A DNA stretch of 55,211 nt. Origin: Aerococcaceae bacterium DSM 111176. Its GTDB lineage: Bacteria; Bacillota; Bacilli; Lactobacillales; Aerococcaceae. The stretch spans positions 1-55,211 of the forward strand of contig JACBXN010000006.1 of the NCBI GenBank assembly GCA_015863215.1, written 5' to 3'. Positions 8,488 through 16,536 of this stretch are shown here, one piece after another (positions within the stretch are counted from its first letter, which is position 1; each line of letters begins with the position of its first letter). The position numbers were made by a program, and so were the translations under genes. The notes below the pieces were generated by a model. That model was not told where the DNA came from and searched no databases. It saw nothing but the letters and a program-made list of their open reading frames with translations.

Positions 8488-8535
8488 AAAGACACAGAGT
8501 GATGCAAAAAATTTGCATCGTTCTGTGTCTTTCTT
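8488..8535 (+). terminator. Strong terminator after cadD
   Basis: A long stem pairs AAAGACACAGA and GATGCAAA with TTGCATC and TCTGTGTCTTT, with a single small mismatch zone, followed by TTTCTTTG. It also faces the convergent gene at 8551. Confidence 0.85.
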
Positions 8536-8550
8536 TGTCCGTACTAAAAA

Positions 8551-8868
8551 TTAGTCGTTAATGGCTTTGTATATTACGTCAGTGTACGTGAAGTTAAACA
8601 AAAGGTTCAAGATGGCGTCATAATGGTCTCTGCTCATACTGTTTTTAAATTTTTCATAATCATTAATCTGAGAATTCCCAATGCAACAAATACAAGTTCG
8701 ACCTATGTGTGCACCTTTTTCTGGCTCTTTTGTACAAACTAAAAAAATCAAATCATGTTCATTTGCATTGCCAGATTGACTCCTACGAAACCTGAAGTGA
8801 GGCATAACCTGCAACTCATCTAACCCATTCACAAACTCATTAAAACGAATACTCTTTTCTGGTAACAA
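8551..8868 (-). CDS. Unknown protein under SAM-I riboswitch control, 105 aa
   Basis: The frame is open to a GTG at 8877, but AGGAG lies only one base before that GTG and eight bases before an in-frame TTG at 8866-8868, so I choose the TTG, giving 105 residues. The protein has a basic patch (H-F-R-F-R-R-S), two nearby cysteines (C-I-C-C-I-G) and a hydrophobic C-terminal half. I recognise no family; no membrane segment is clear. It lies directly downstream of a SAM-I riboswitch and its terminator, so it should be made when S-adenosylmethionine is low. A role in methionine or sulfur metabolism is inference from that. Confidence 0.65.
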   Translation of the reverse strand: MLPEKSIRFNEFVNGLDELQVMPHFRFRRSQSGNANEHDLIFLVCTKEPEKGAHIGRTCICCIGNSQINDYEKFKNSMSRDHYDAILNLLFNFTYTDVIYKAIND

Positions 8869-8897
8869 TACAACCACTCCTAGTTATTTATTCAATT

Positions 8898-8925
8898 AAA
8901 AAAAGCACAACGAGATTCGTCGTGC
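8898..8925 (-). terminator. Riboswitch expression-platform terminator
   Basis: On the minus strand GCACGACGA pairs with TCGTTGTGC (8905-8925) and is followed by seven Ts (8904-8898). It sits between the SAM-I aptamer and the ribosome site of the 105-residue gene. Confidence 0.9.
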
Positions 8926-8942
8926 CAAATAACTGGGTTAGA

Positions 8943-9036
8943 CTCATCTTTCTCTTTCGAGTTGGATTTAGCACCTTGCCGTCGGTAGGTTGCTGAAGCG
9001 TCATCGGGCCAATTCCCTCTGCTTACTCTGGATAAG
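8943..9036 (-). promoter_or_regulatory. SAM-I riboswitch (S-box leader)
   Basis: The minus strand carries the S-box consensus blocks in order: CTTATC-AGAG, GAGGGA, TGGCCCGATGA, CAGCAACC, AAGGTGCTAA-TCC, CGAAAG and a closing GATGAG that pairs with the opening CTTATC. All core positions of the family are present. Established S-box logic is that SAM binding favours the downstream terminator and shuts off the gene. The regulated gene here is the unknown 105-residue protein. Confidence 0.95.
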
Positions 9037-9131
9037 TTGTGATTTTTAATTGTATACTAATAGTAACATAAAAAAATATTTTTGACGAGTAATATTTAGT
9101 GATAAGTCATTTATATAAAGAAGTGAAAATA

Positions 9132-9548
9132 ATGTGGTATGAGGATGAAGCTTTGATCAATTTATCTATTCGACATAAAGATGCTATGGATAATAAAATT
9201 GTTACTGAAATAGAAGAAATATCATTAGACAAAGTATATTGGCAAGGACTGTCTAATTCAACAATAGTTAATTATTCTAACCTTCTTTCAACTTTAGGTA
9301 GGATACCATCAGCAATTCAGAAAATTATAAAAGTTGCAGTAACTGGATTTAGTATGGCAGTAGGAAACTTAGACGGTTATTTAAAACATTATGTCCAGTT
9401 AGATTATAATACAGGGCATAAGAACTTCTTTTTATATGAGATGCGTCTTTTATTGAAATTTGTTACCGAGAACAAGGACAGCAGTTTATACCCACAAGCA
9501 TCAGAGAGGTTTCAAAAAGAACTGGATGATGGATTAAATTTTTTTTGA
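9132..9548 (+). CDS. Hypothetical protein, 138 aa
   Basis: The frame is open from a GTG at 9099, but the ATG at 9132 is the more likely start; its ribosome site is weak. The product starts M-W-Y-E-D-E-A-L and is soluble and mostly helical, with no recognised domain. It is followed at once by the frameshifted HEPN-like remnant, and the two may once have been a pair or one operon. Whether it is still functional is unclear. Confidence 0.5.
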   Translation: MWYEDEALINLSIRHKDAMDNKIVTEIEEISLDKVYWQGLSNSTIVNYSNLLSTLGRIPSAIQKIIKVAVTGFSMAVGNLDGYLKHYVQLDYNTGHKNFFLYEMRLLLKFVTENKDSSLYPQASERFQKELDDGLNFF

Positions 9549-9551
9549 GGG

Positions 9552-10065
9552 AGTAACCATTCAATCGCTAGATCTTAATGATATTTTATTGTTTAGAGAA
9601 GAGATATCAAAACTGGAAAGTATCAAACAGTTTAACCTTTAATACACTTAACGATTATGACACATCAAATATTAGAGATAATGATGTTTTACATTTCCCG
9701 AGTATGATTCGTCCGATATCAGAAAAACAACTTATATTTGATGGAATATCCAATAAAAAACATATTTTTCAGATGGAAAGGTGTATCTTGTAAATTTACA
9801 TGATTATCGAGTATATGGAATGAACATTGACAAAATTAAGGCAGGGTATAGAGCAATTTATTCACACTTTGACCGGATAGCTTATTTTCTTAATGAATAT
9901 TACGAATTTGGGATCCCTCGTAAATTTGTCAATTTCAAAAAATATTTGGAACGCAACTACAAAGAAAAAACAAACAGGGAAAGTAATGATATTAATAAAC
10001 GTTTGGATGATAACTACCTTGTTATTTATCCAAATGATTGTCTTCGGTTTAGTTTTTTTAATTGA
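9552..10065 (+). pseudogene. Frameshifted HEPN-like (LA2681-type) gene remnant
   Basis: Three frames joined in order give one plausible protein: S-L-D-L-N-D-I-L-L-F-R-E-E-I from 9560, then F-N-T-L-N-D-Y-D-T-S from about 9635, then L-H-D-Y-R-V-Y-G and K-A-G-Y-R-A-I-Y-S-H-F-D-R-I-A-Y-F-L-N-E-Y from 9790 to the stop at 10065. The last block resembles the C-terminal helical core of LA2681-type HEPN proteins. At least two frameshifts make it non-functional. HEPN domains are usually RNases of defence or toxin systems. The family call is tentative. Confidence 0.4.
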
Positions 10066-10204
10066 AAGCTAGCGTATTTAAATTGAACGTCTGAAATAAT
10101 CATAGATATAATTCAAGAGATAATAAGCAATGTAGCATATATCAATATATTTGCTTGGAAGTTTGCTAGTATATATAGAGAAAAGCAAAGGGGAGGAGTA
10201 AATT

Positions 10205-11395
10205 ATGACATATTCATATAAATATATTGTGATAGGTGGCGGAATGGCTGGAGCGAATGCAGCGATTGAAATTCGTAAGCATGACCCTGAAGGCTCATTA
10301 TTGATTGTCACACGGGAAGCTGATAAGCCTTACCACCGTCCACCTTTAAGTAAAGAATTCTGGACACAACCGAATTATCCAAAAGAGTCTATCTACTACG
10401 ACTTAATCAATGATAAGTCGATTGATTTCTTAACAGAGACCACAGTTAAACGAATCGATGCAGATTCACAGGCTATCGAAATTGAGAATGGTGAAGTCTA
10501 CCAATATGATAAGTTGCTTTATGCCCTTGGTGGTGACCCTAAGTGGATTGATGGCCCTGAGAGTGAGCGCGTCCTTGCGATTCGAACGTTAGAAGACTAC
10601 CGCGCACTACGTCGCTTAGCCGATAAGGGGAGCAAAGTGATTATTGTAGGTGGAGGCTGGATTGGGGCAGAGCTTGCAGCTGGTCTTAAGGTTAATGACC
10701 TCGATGTGACACTTATTTATCCAAACGAGATACTAAACGAAAAGCGTCTTCCGCTAATGCTTGCAAAGAAATTTCAGCAACGCTTTATTGAACTTGGAGT
10801 TGAATTGATTAACAATGCTTATGCAGATAGTTACAGGGTAGAAGGTGATCAGGTACATCTAAAACTAAAGGATGGGCGTGAGTATACCGCAGACACGCTG
10901 ATATTCGGAATTGGTGTCCAGCCAAATCTTGACTTAGCAGAAGCAGCTGGCCTAGAAATTGGTAATGGTGTCATTGCCGACAAATATTTACAGACTTCTA
11001 ACGAAAATATTTATGCCGCTGGTGATATCCTTAATTATCCAGACGTTATTATTGGACGAAATCGCTTCGAACACGAAGACCAAGCAGAACATTCTGGTCA
11101 GACAGCAGGGCGTAACATGACGGGGGCTAAAGAAGCTTATAGCCATGGTGCACCGCTATCATATACGGATGTCCTAGATATTTCTATTGAAGGTGTCGGG
11201 GAACTAAGTCGCAACCGTGATGATGCGATTATTGAAGAAGTTGATGGTGGTTATATTGTTTATTATCTCTTTGAAGGGAAACCAACAGGCATTTTGACAT
11301 ATAATGTGAAAGTCGATCTGGATAAAGCCCGTGCCATTCTTGCTAACCCACCAGAAAGCTCTGAGGGGCTACGAGGATCATTAAAGCCTTTGTGA
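10205..11395 (+). CDS. FAD-dependent NAD(P)H oxidoreductase (ferredoxin-reductase/AIF type)
   Basis: The 396-residue protein begins with an FAD-binding G-G-G-M-A-G at 11-16. It has a second dinucleotide site G-G-G-W-I-G at 149-154 for NAD(P)H and a Y-A-A-G-D motif binding the FAD ribityl chain at about residue 271. The order is that of class I pyridine-nucleotide disulfide reductase-like enzymes without a redox CxxC, as in ferredoxin reductases and AIF. The electron acceptor is unknown; no ferredoxin gene is nearby. The start follows AAGGGGAGG. A second, broken copy lies at 13581-14499. Confidence 0.88.
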   Translation: MTYSYKYIVIGGGMAGANAAIEIRKHDPEGSLLIVTREADKPYHRPPLSKEFWTQPNYPKESIYYDLINDKSIDFLTETTVKRIDADSQAIEIENGEVYQYDKLLYALGGDPKWIDGPESERVLAIRTLEDYRALRRLADKGSKVIIVGGGWIGAELAAGLKVNDLDVTLIYPNEILNEKRLPLMLAKKFQQRFIELGVELINNAYADSYRVEGDQVHLKLKDGREYTADTLIFGIGVQPNLDLAEAAGLEIGNGVIADKYLQTSNENIYAAGDILNYPDVIIGRNRFEHEDQAEHSGQTAGRNMTGAKEAYSHGAPLSYTDVLDISIEGVGELSRNRDDAIIEEVDGGYIVYYLFEGKPTGILTYNVKVDLDKARAILANPPESSEGLRGSLKPL

Positions 11396-11429
11396 CTAAT
11401 TAGTAGCTTTGAAACAGCATTGAAAGAGA

Positions 11430-11472
11430 GACTCAACAACTAACCTTTCAGGCATGCTGTTGAGTCTTTTTT
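11430..11472 (+). terminator. Terminator after the FAD oxidoreductase
   Basis: GACTCAACA pairs with TGTTGAGTC across a 19-base loop and is followed by TTTTTT. Confidence 0.85.
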
Positions 11473-11538
11473 GGTGCTTAGAATTTATTTATTTTCTTTT
11501 TTACAATCCTATGCCTCATGCTTGTAGAAGTTGAATTT

Positions 11539-11643
11539 TAAAATCAAATCGATATGAGTATTTATGAAAAAGCAATGATTGTACATCGTCAGAATGCTGA
11601 AAGTATTTCCCATGAAGAAATGAAGCGAGAACTTGGACTATGA
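11539..11643 (+). pseudogene. RelB-like antitoxin remnant
   Basis: The C-terminal half of an antitoxin is readable: N-Q-I-D, then I-Y-E-K-A-M, then S-I-S-H-E-E-M-K-R-E-L-G-L and a TGA that overlaps the next ATG. It matches the end of the intact antitoxin at 44019-44240 almost residue for residue. The DNA-binding N-terminal half is lost. Confidence 0.8.
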
Positions 11644-11816
11644 AGTAAGGAATCGAAAACCCAAGGTTAGTTGGTAAGTCTTTAACTGGTAATTTTAATG
11701 GGCAGTGGCGTTACAGGATTGGTGATTATCGCTTAATTTGTCACATCGATGACAATGAACTAGTTATATTATCTTTGGAAGTAGGGCACAGAAAAGATGT
11801 TATAAATAGTTATTGA
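11640..11816 (+). pseudogene. RelE-like toxin remnant
   Basis: After an ATG-AAG-TAA the sequence resumes with N-P-R-L-V-G-K-S, then G-Q-W-R-Y-R-I-G-D-Y-R-L-I-C-H-I-D-D and V-G-H-R-K-D, closely matching the C-terminal half of the intact toxin at 44237-44509. About 45 codons of the N-terminal part are deleted and an early stop is present, so no toxin is made. Confidence 0.85.
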
Positions 11817-12158
11817 TTTAAGAACGTAAATACTTATTAAATTAAAAGATAATTCAATGATATCCAATTAGAGTAGACAACATTTGAACAAGTCTTAACA
11901 GAGTTAAATTAAGAAATTAGTTAAAATAAATAATTCAACAAGCTTTTTAGTCAGTTTTTATATTGATTAAAAGGCTTTTTTAAAATTTTGGATAAAAGTT
12001 GGAACGAAATAGTTTCAGCTCTTTTTTAGTAAAATTAATATGATAGAAATGGTAACGTAATCATCCGTTAGAGTATTGATTTTATACAAAGACGAGGCTA
12101 AACTATATGAAGATATTTACATCGTATTAGTAAAAATTATAGAAAAGAAGGTTATAGT
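11817..12158. other. Intergenic region ahead of kdgT with two tandem terminators
   Basis: Two hairpins with T-runs lie here: 11940-11982 (AAGC-TTTTA-TCA paired with TGA-TAAAA-GCTT) and 11997-12027 (AGTTG-AAC paired with GTT-CAGCT, then TTTTTT). They presumably isolate kdgT from upstream transcription. No gene is visible. Confidence 0.6.
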
Positions 12159-13106
12159 ATGATAATGAAATTTATGAATAGAATTCCGGCAGGAAATTTT
12201 ATTGTGCCACTAGTTATTTCAATGGTCTTATATACATTTTTCCCTAACTTATTGAGAATTGGGACAATTACGGAGTCATTCCTTTCAGCAGATGGATCAA
12301 GCTTTGTTATTGGAATGTTATGTTTCTCATCAGGGACAACCATTAAGTTGAATGACTTAAAAGATCTTATTAAGTTTCAAGGTAGCTTAATATTAGTTAA
12401 AATGATCCTATCCTTAGTTTTAGCATTTGGATTTTTATTCATGTTTGGTTTAGAGGGAATTTGGGGTATTTCAGGATTGGCTTTTGTAGCTACAATTATA
12501 TCTACAAACCCAGCTGTTTATGTTGCACTTTTAACTGCGTTTGGTCGTGAACGCGACGCGGGAATTTATCCTTTCGCTGGAATTATAGCACTTCCGATTT
12601 TACCATTGATTGTTATGAGTGTATTTGCTTCAGGTGGTTTAGCAGGTGTGAATTGGATGCCAGTGATTTCAGTATTTGTTCCTTTATTTTTAGGGATGAT
12701 ATTAGGGAATATTGATTCATCATTCTCAGACATTTTTGCAAAATGTTTACCAGCTCTTTTAATGTTATTAGGATGGACTTTAGGACAAGGTATGAACTTT
12801 ATTGAGGCAATTAAATCAGGAGTACCAGGTATCTTAATGACTGCATTCTTCTTAGTTGTTACTTTACCTGTTGTTTTTATGTTTGAGAAGCGAGTACTCA
12901 AAGGGGAAGGGTATTCATCAATTGCTTTAACAACCATTGCTGGAGTATCAACATCAACTCCGGCAGCTGTTGCAGTGGCACTGCCTGAATTACAACCCTA
13001 CGTTACTTCAGCTACAGCGATTATCTTAACAGGTGTTGTTATTACATCTATAGTAGCACCATTTTTATCAGCGAAATTAGCCAGTAAACGTGGCGACACT
13101 TTTTAA
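12159..13106 (+). CDS. kdgT: 2-keto-3-deoxygluconate permease
   Basis: The 315-residue protein starts at 12159 behind AGAAGG and has about ten hydrophobic segments. The start (M-N-R-I-P-A-G-N-F-I-V-P-L), G-T-T-I-K-L, S-T-N-P-A-V-Y-V-A-L and the C-terminal G-V-S-T-S-T-P-A-A-V-A are hallmarks of the KdgT family, which imports 2-keto-3-deoxygluconate from pectin breakdown by proton symport. Length is that of the family. No KDG kinase, aldolase or regulator is adjacent, so it is an orphan transporter here and its substrate in this host may differ. Confidence 0.92.
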   Translation: MIMKFMNRIPAGNFIVPLVISMVLYTFFPNLLRIGTITESFLSADGSSFVIGMLCFSSGTTIKLNDLKDLIKFQGSLILVKMILSLVLAFGFLFMFGLEGIWGISGLAFVATIISTNPAVYVALLTAFGRERDAGIYPFAGIIALPILPLIVMSVFASGGLAGVNWMPVISVFVPLFLGMILGNIDSSFSDIFAKCLPALLMLLGWTLGQGMNFIEAIKSGVPGILMTAFFLVVTLPVVFMFEKRVLKGEGYSSIALTTIAGVSTSTPAAVAVALPELQPYVTSATAIILTGVVITSIVAPFLSAKLASKRGDTF

Positions 13107-13116
13107 TAGTTTATGG

Positions 13117-13157
13117 GAAACGACACAATGTTTAAACATATTGTGTCGTTTTTTTGA
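13117..13157 (+). terminator. Terminator after kdgT
   Basis: AACGACACAAT pairs with ATTGTGTCGTT, followed by TTTTTT. Confidence 0.9.
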
Positions 13158-13231
13158 TGTTTACTCAATTCACGGCTTTTGTTGTTGATTGCTCGCAATG
13201 ATATAATTTAAAATGAATAGGAGGCTTTACT

Positions 13232-13580
13232 ATGCGCTATGTACTTTTACTAAGAGGTGTTAATGTAGGTGGTAAGAATAAAGTGGTGATGGCTGACTTA
13301 AAAAATAATCTTGAAGTAATGGGATACACTCATGTGAAATCATATATTAATAGTGGCAATGTGTTCTTTAATAGTGAGGATGCAGTGGAAGATATGAATG
13401 AAAACATTCACACTCATTTCAGTCATACTTATGATTTTGAATTGTTATTCGTCATCCTTGGTGCTGATGAGTTTATTCAGGAGTATCACAATCTACCTGA
13501 ATGGTGGCAAGATGATTTTGCCCGAAAAGATGTTCTGTTTTACACTGATTCTATTGATAAAGCCGCTTTGAGACAAACGA
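13232..13580 (+). pseudogene. DUF1697 protein, 3' end replaced
   Basis: The first 116 residues are a good DUF1697 protein: M-R-Y-V-L-L-L-R-G-V-N-V-G-G-K-N-K, then Y-I-N-S-G-N-V-F-F, and D-V-L-F-Y-T-D-S. At about 13580 the reading frame runs into the interior of a FAD oxidoreductase, adding some 30 foreign residues before a stop at 13681. The usual DUF1697 C-terminal third is gone. A stable truncated protein might still be made from the good ribosome site AGGAGG. Confidence 0.8.
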
Positions 13581-14499
13581 TTGAGATTGAGAGTGGAGAA
13601 ATCTATCAATACGAAAAATTGCTTTATGCACCGGGTGGCGCTCCAAAGTGGATGATGGGCTGGAGAGTGAGCGTGTCCTAGCTTTAAGAAACTTAGAAGA
13701 TTACCGAAACCTCCGAAAATTAGCCAAACCTAGGAGCAAAGTCATTATCGTTGGAGGAGGCTGGGTTGGAGCAGAAATTGCAGCAGGTCTAAAGCTCAAT
13801 GATATGGATGTGACGCTTGATTTTCCTAATGAAATATTAAACGAAAAATGACTACCACGAATGCTTGCTAAAGAATTTCAACAGCGCTTTGTAGATATTG
13901 GCGTTTCCTTGATAAACAATGCCTATGCTGATAGTTACAAAGTAGAGGACGATCAAGTAAGTCTAAAACTAGAGAATGGCGCTGTATTGAAAGCGGATAT
14001 TCTTGTTTTAGGAATTGGATTAAATCCAAATGTTGAATTAGCAGAAGCAGCTGGCTTAGAAGTGGGTAATGGTGTTATTGCTGACAAGTATTTGCAAACT
14101 TCCAACAAACATATCTATGCGGCAGGAGATGTGTTGAATTATCCAGATGTAATCATAGGACGTAATCGTTTTGAACATGAAGAGCAAGCGGAGTATTCTG
14201 GGAAAGTAGCGGGACGAAACATGACTGGCGCTGAAGAAGTTTATAATCATGGTGCGCCACTCTCTTATACGGATGTCTTAGATATTTCTATTGAAGGTGT
14301 TGGTGAAATGAGTAGAAACCGTGATGATGCGATCATTGAAGAAGTTGCTGGTGGTTATATTGTATATTATCTTTTTAAAGGCAAACCATCTGGAATTTTA
14401 ACATATAATGTGAAAGTTGATATGGATAAGGCCCGTGAAATTCTGGTTAACCCACCGAAAACATTAGATGAGCTAACAGGGATTTTGAAGCCTATTTAA
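13581..14499 (+). pseudogene. Decayed second copy of the FAD oxidoreductase
   Basis: From 13581 to 14499 the sequence follows the enzyme at 10205-11395 closely, including E-I-Y-Q-Y-E-K-L-L-Y-A, the G-G-G-W-V-G dinucleotide site, Y-A-A-G-D and the same C-terminal end. It lacks the first 90 or so residues with the FAD-binding site, has a single-base deletion near 13650 and a CGA-to-TGA nonsense change at 13849-13851. Three independent lesions show it is dead. Divergence from copy 1 is substantial, so the duplication or parallel acquisition is not recent. Confidence 0.92.
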
Positions 14500-14559
14500 T
14501 TGATTTGTTGATTACTAGATAGCTTCAGAATTGAAAAAGATGATAAAAAGGAATATTTT

Positions 14560-15417
14560 ATGGAAAAATTTTCAGATAGAGTATTATCATATTTAAATAA
14601 AAACAAAGATAAAGAGTTCTACATCTATTGTTTAGTCGATACTAGTAACGATGAGGAAGAGATATTCTACATCGGTAAAGGGAAGGGGAATCGTGTCTTT
14701 AATCATGAGAAAGCTGCCTTTAATAAAAAATTAGAACTGCTATTAGAAAGTGAAGATAAAACTGAAGACTTAAAAATTAACAAAATCAGAGCTATTAAGG
14801 CAGAGGGATTTCCAATAAAAAAAGTAATTTTAAATTACTGGTTATCAGAACGAGAAGCCTTCGCGAGCGAAAACACTTTAATAAATTTATTGAACATTTT
14901 TTCGCATCGAAACCTAACCAATAAAGTAAATGGTCATGGAGTCCGGGGAATTGAAGTGGGTGATTTGGAAAGACAGTTTGGAAGTATCCCAATGTCCATA
15001 ACTGAATTACAAACTGACGAACTTATACTTGCTGTCAAGATAACAGACTCCCTCCAGTTAGATAAGGATGAAACGTATGATTACCCTTTCTACTATAGAG
15101 ATGACCATAATCTAAAATCTAGAACGTTAGGGACTTGGAGAGTTGCGAAAGATAAAGCTGAAAAAGTTAAATATATTTTAGGAATCAATACGGGGATAAA
15201 TAATACAGTGGTTTCTGCTTATGAAGTAACAGGATTTGAACCAGGTATTGATGAAAAAGGTCGTCAACGTTTTTGTTTTCACTCAAACTCAAAGAGTGAA
15301 AATATAATGAAAGCATTAGGGGTATATCAAATGGCTATATATGATTTAAAATTTGGGAGTGGTCAGTCAATAGTTTATATTAATAATCATTCAAACCACA
15401 TTTCCAACATACTATAA
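14560..15417 (+). CDS. GIY-YIG nuclease-domain protein
   Basis: The 285-residue protein has an N-terminal GIY-YIG-like domain. F-Y-I-Y-C-L-V-D at residues 20-27 and I-F-Y-I-G-K-G-K-G-N-R-V at about 35-46 are the two halves of the motif, followed by basic residues and a Glu-rich helix (S-E-N-T-L-I) that could provide the metal-binding Glu. It belongs to the LEM3/COG3680-like branch, where the second Y-I-G is followed by K-G-K-G. The C-terminal 150 residues resemble no family I know. A DNA- or RNA-cleaving role, perhaps in defence, is likely but unproven. Confidence 0.8.
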   Translation: MEKFSDRVLSYLNKNKDKEFYIYCLVDTSNDEEEIFYIGKGKGNRVFNHEKAAFNKKLELLLESEDKTEDLKINKIRAIKAEGFPIKKVILNYWLSEREAFASENTLINLLNIFSHRNLTNKVNGHGVRGIEVGDLERQFGSIPMSITELQTDELILAVKITDSLQLDKDETYDYPFYYRDDHNLKSRTLGTWRVAKDKAEKVKYILGINTGINNTVVSAYEVTGFEPGIDEKGRQRFCFHSNSKSENIMKALGVYQMAIYDLKFGSGQSIVYINNHSNHISNIL

Positions 15418-15432
15418 TCAATTATTACATGC

Positions 15433-15495
15433 CCAACAAGACATGTTGAGAGTGTGGTTGTTTTAGAGAAAACCCGTGAAGCGACGAGAAGATAA
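15433..15495 (+). repeat. RlmD/RumA-like C-terminal tail, copy E
   Basis: The + strand reads P-T-R-H-V-E-S-V-V-V-L-E-K-T-R-E-A-T-R-R then TAA at 15493-15495. Even the P-T-x-H that precedes H-V-E in intact RlmD is kept. It is closely similar to copy F, about 1 kb downstream. Confidence 0.6.
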
Positions 15496-15536
15496 AAATC
15501 ATTAAAATATTAATAGATATGATTATATCAGCTTTC

Positions 15537-15573
15537 CTGCTCCAATTGTGGTTAGTAAGGAAGCTGATTTTTT
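15537..15573 (+). terminator. Terminator downstream of tail E
   Basis: ATCAGCTT-TCCT pairs with AGGA-AGCTGAT and is followed by TTTTTT. Related hairpins, all starting ATCAGC, lie at 16491 and 22539. Confidence 0.8.
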
Positions 15574-15712
15574 AGTATTATATGGAAACTGGTAGACTGT
15601 GGAATATGTAACAGCAACCTTTACTAACTGCCTCATTATTAAATCTTGTTATTTAAGTGCCTCTATTTCAGTATGTTATTATTAGTTTAACTACAATATG
15701 GAGGGTGTATCG

Positions 15713-16066
15713 ATGGATCGAGAAGATATTTTTGAATTTGTAATAGATACATTTGATATTAAACCAGATTACCCTTGGGAAAAATTTCCTGATTATGCAG
15801 CTTTAAGGCATAAAGAGAATCAGAAATGGTTTGGCTTAATAATGGATGTGACTGCAGATAAAATTGGGTTACTAGAAAATCAAAAAATTGATATTCTCAA
15901 TTTGAAAGTCCGGGAAGAATTTATGGGTTCTCTGAGGAAAAAAGATGGGTTTTACCAAGCCTATCATATGGATAAAACACACTGGATAACAATAAATCTA
16001 GCTGAAATAGAGAGTGTTAAAGACATTGAAGAATTAATAATAGATAGTTTTGAGCTAACGAGTTAA
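15713..16066 (+). CDS. MmcQ/YjbR family protein
   Basis: The 117-residue protein starts at the ATG at 15713 after GGAGGG. It has the YjbR signature: D-Y-P-W near residue 20, K-W-F-G-L-I-M near 40, I-L-N-L-K-V, then G-F-Y-Q-A-Y-H-M-D-K-T-H-W-I-T-I-N-L. These small cytoplasmic proteins have a CyaY-like fold and have been called DNA-binding, but their role is poorly known. It is the only gene between tails E and F. Confidence 0.9.
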   Translation: MDREDIFEFVIDTFDIKPDYPWEKFPDYAALRHKENQKWFGLIMDVTADKIGLLENQKIDILNLKVREEFMGSLRKKDGFYQAYHMDKTHWITINLAEIESVKDIEELIIDSFELTS

Positions 16067-16412
16067 GTTTCGAATAAAAATTTAGAAGGATGGACATGAA
16101 AGGTCCTTGAACGTATAATTATATATTTGCCTTTGGCACCGTATTTTCGTGGAAAATGCAGTAACTTTATACTTGTAGGTCTATTTCAATTATTAAATTG
16201 CTTATACAAGTGTTTTTGCCTCGAAGTCGCTGGGAGTAAGATAATAAAGAATCGTTAATTATTAGATGACAAATTAGAGATATTGATTTAAGACTTATGA
16301 AGTCAGATTCAATAGAACTTTGGTTAGGAGTTTTAAAGCGTATAATAACTACAAGCCTCATGCGATAGCTGTCCAAGAATGACAAGCATAGCGAGGAAAT
16401 GATTGGAGACAG

Positions 16413-16469
16413 CGAACCGTTGAAAGTATTGTAGTTTTAAAGAAAACGCGTGAGACAACGAGAAAATAA
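16413..16469 (+). repeat. RlmD/RumA-like C-terminal tail, copy F
   Basis: The + strand reads R-T-V-E-S-I-V-V-L-K-K-T-R-E-T-T-R-K then TAA at 16467-16469. It parallels copy E codon by codon and is the most decayed in the H-V-E core (T-V-E). Confidence 0.55.
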
Positions 16470-16490
16470 AAGCGCAAGATAATATATTTT

Positions 16491-16536
16491 ATCAGCCCTC
16501 TTATGTCCTGTTAGGATAGTAAGTGGGCTGTTTTTT
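16491..16536 (+). terminator. Terminator downstream of tail F
   Basis: CAGCCC pairs with GGGCTG, with an internal TTATGTCCTGTT loop and TTTTTT after the stem. The same loop sequence occurs in the hairpin at 22539. Confidence 0.8.

Larger units (their letters stand above)
15418..15712. other. Intergenic region with RlmD-like tail and terminator
   Basis: It holds tail E, its hairpin and about 140 bases of AT-rich DNA with probable promoter sequence for the YjbR gene. No other gene is visible. Confidence 0.6.

Noticed and set aside
13648-14499. Two adjacent frames as separate small oxidoreductase genes.
   Set aside because: They are the pieces of one decayed copy of the enzyme at 10205, separated by a nonsense codon and shifted from the upstream part by one base.
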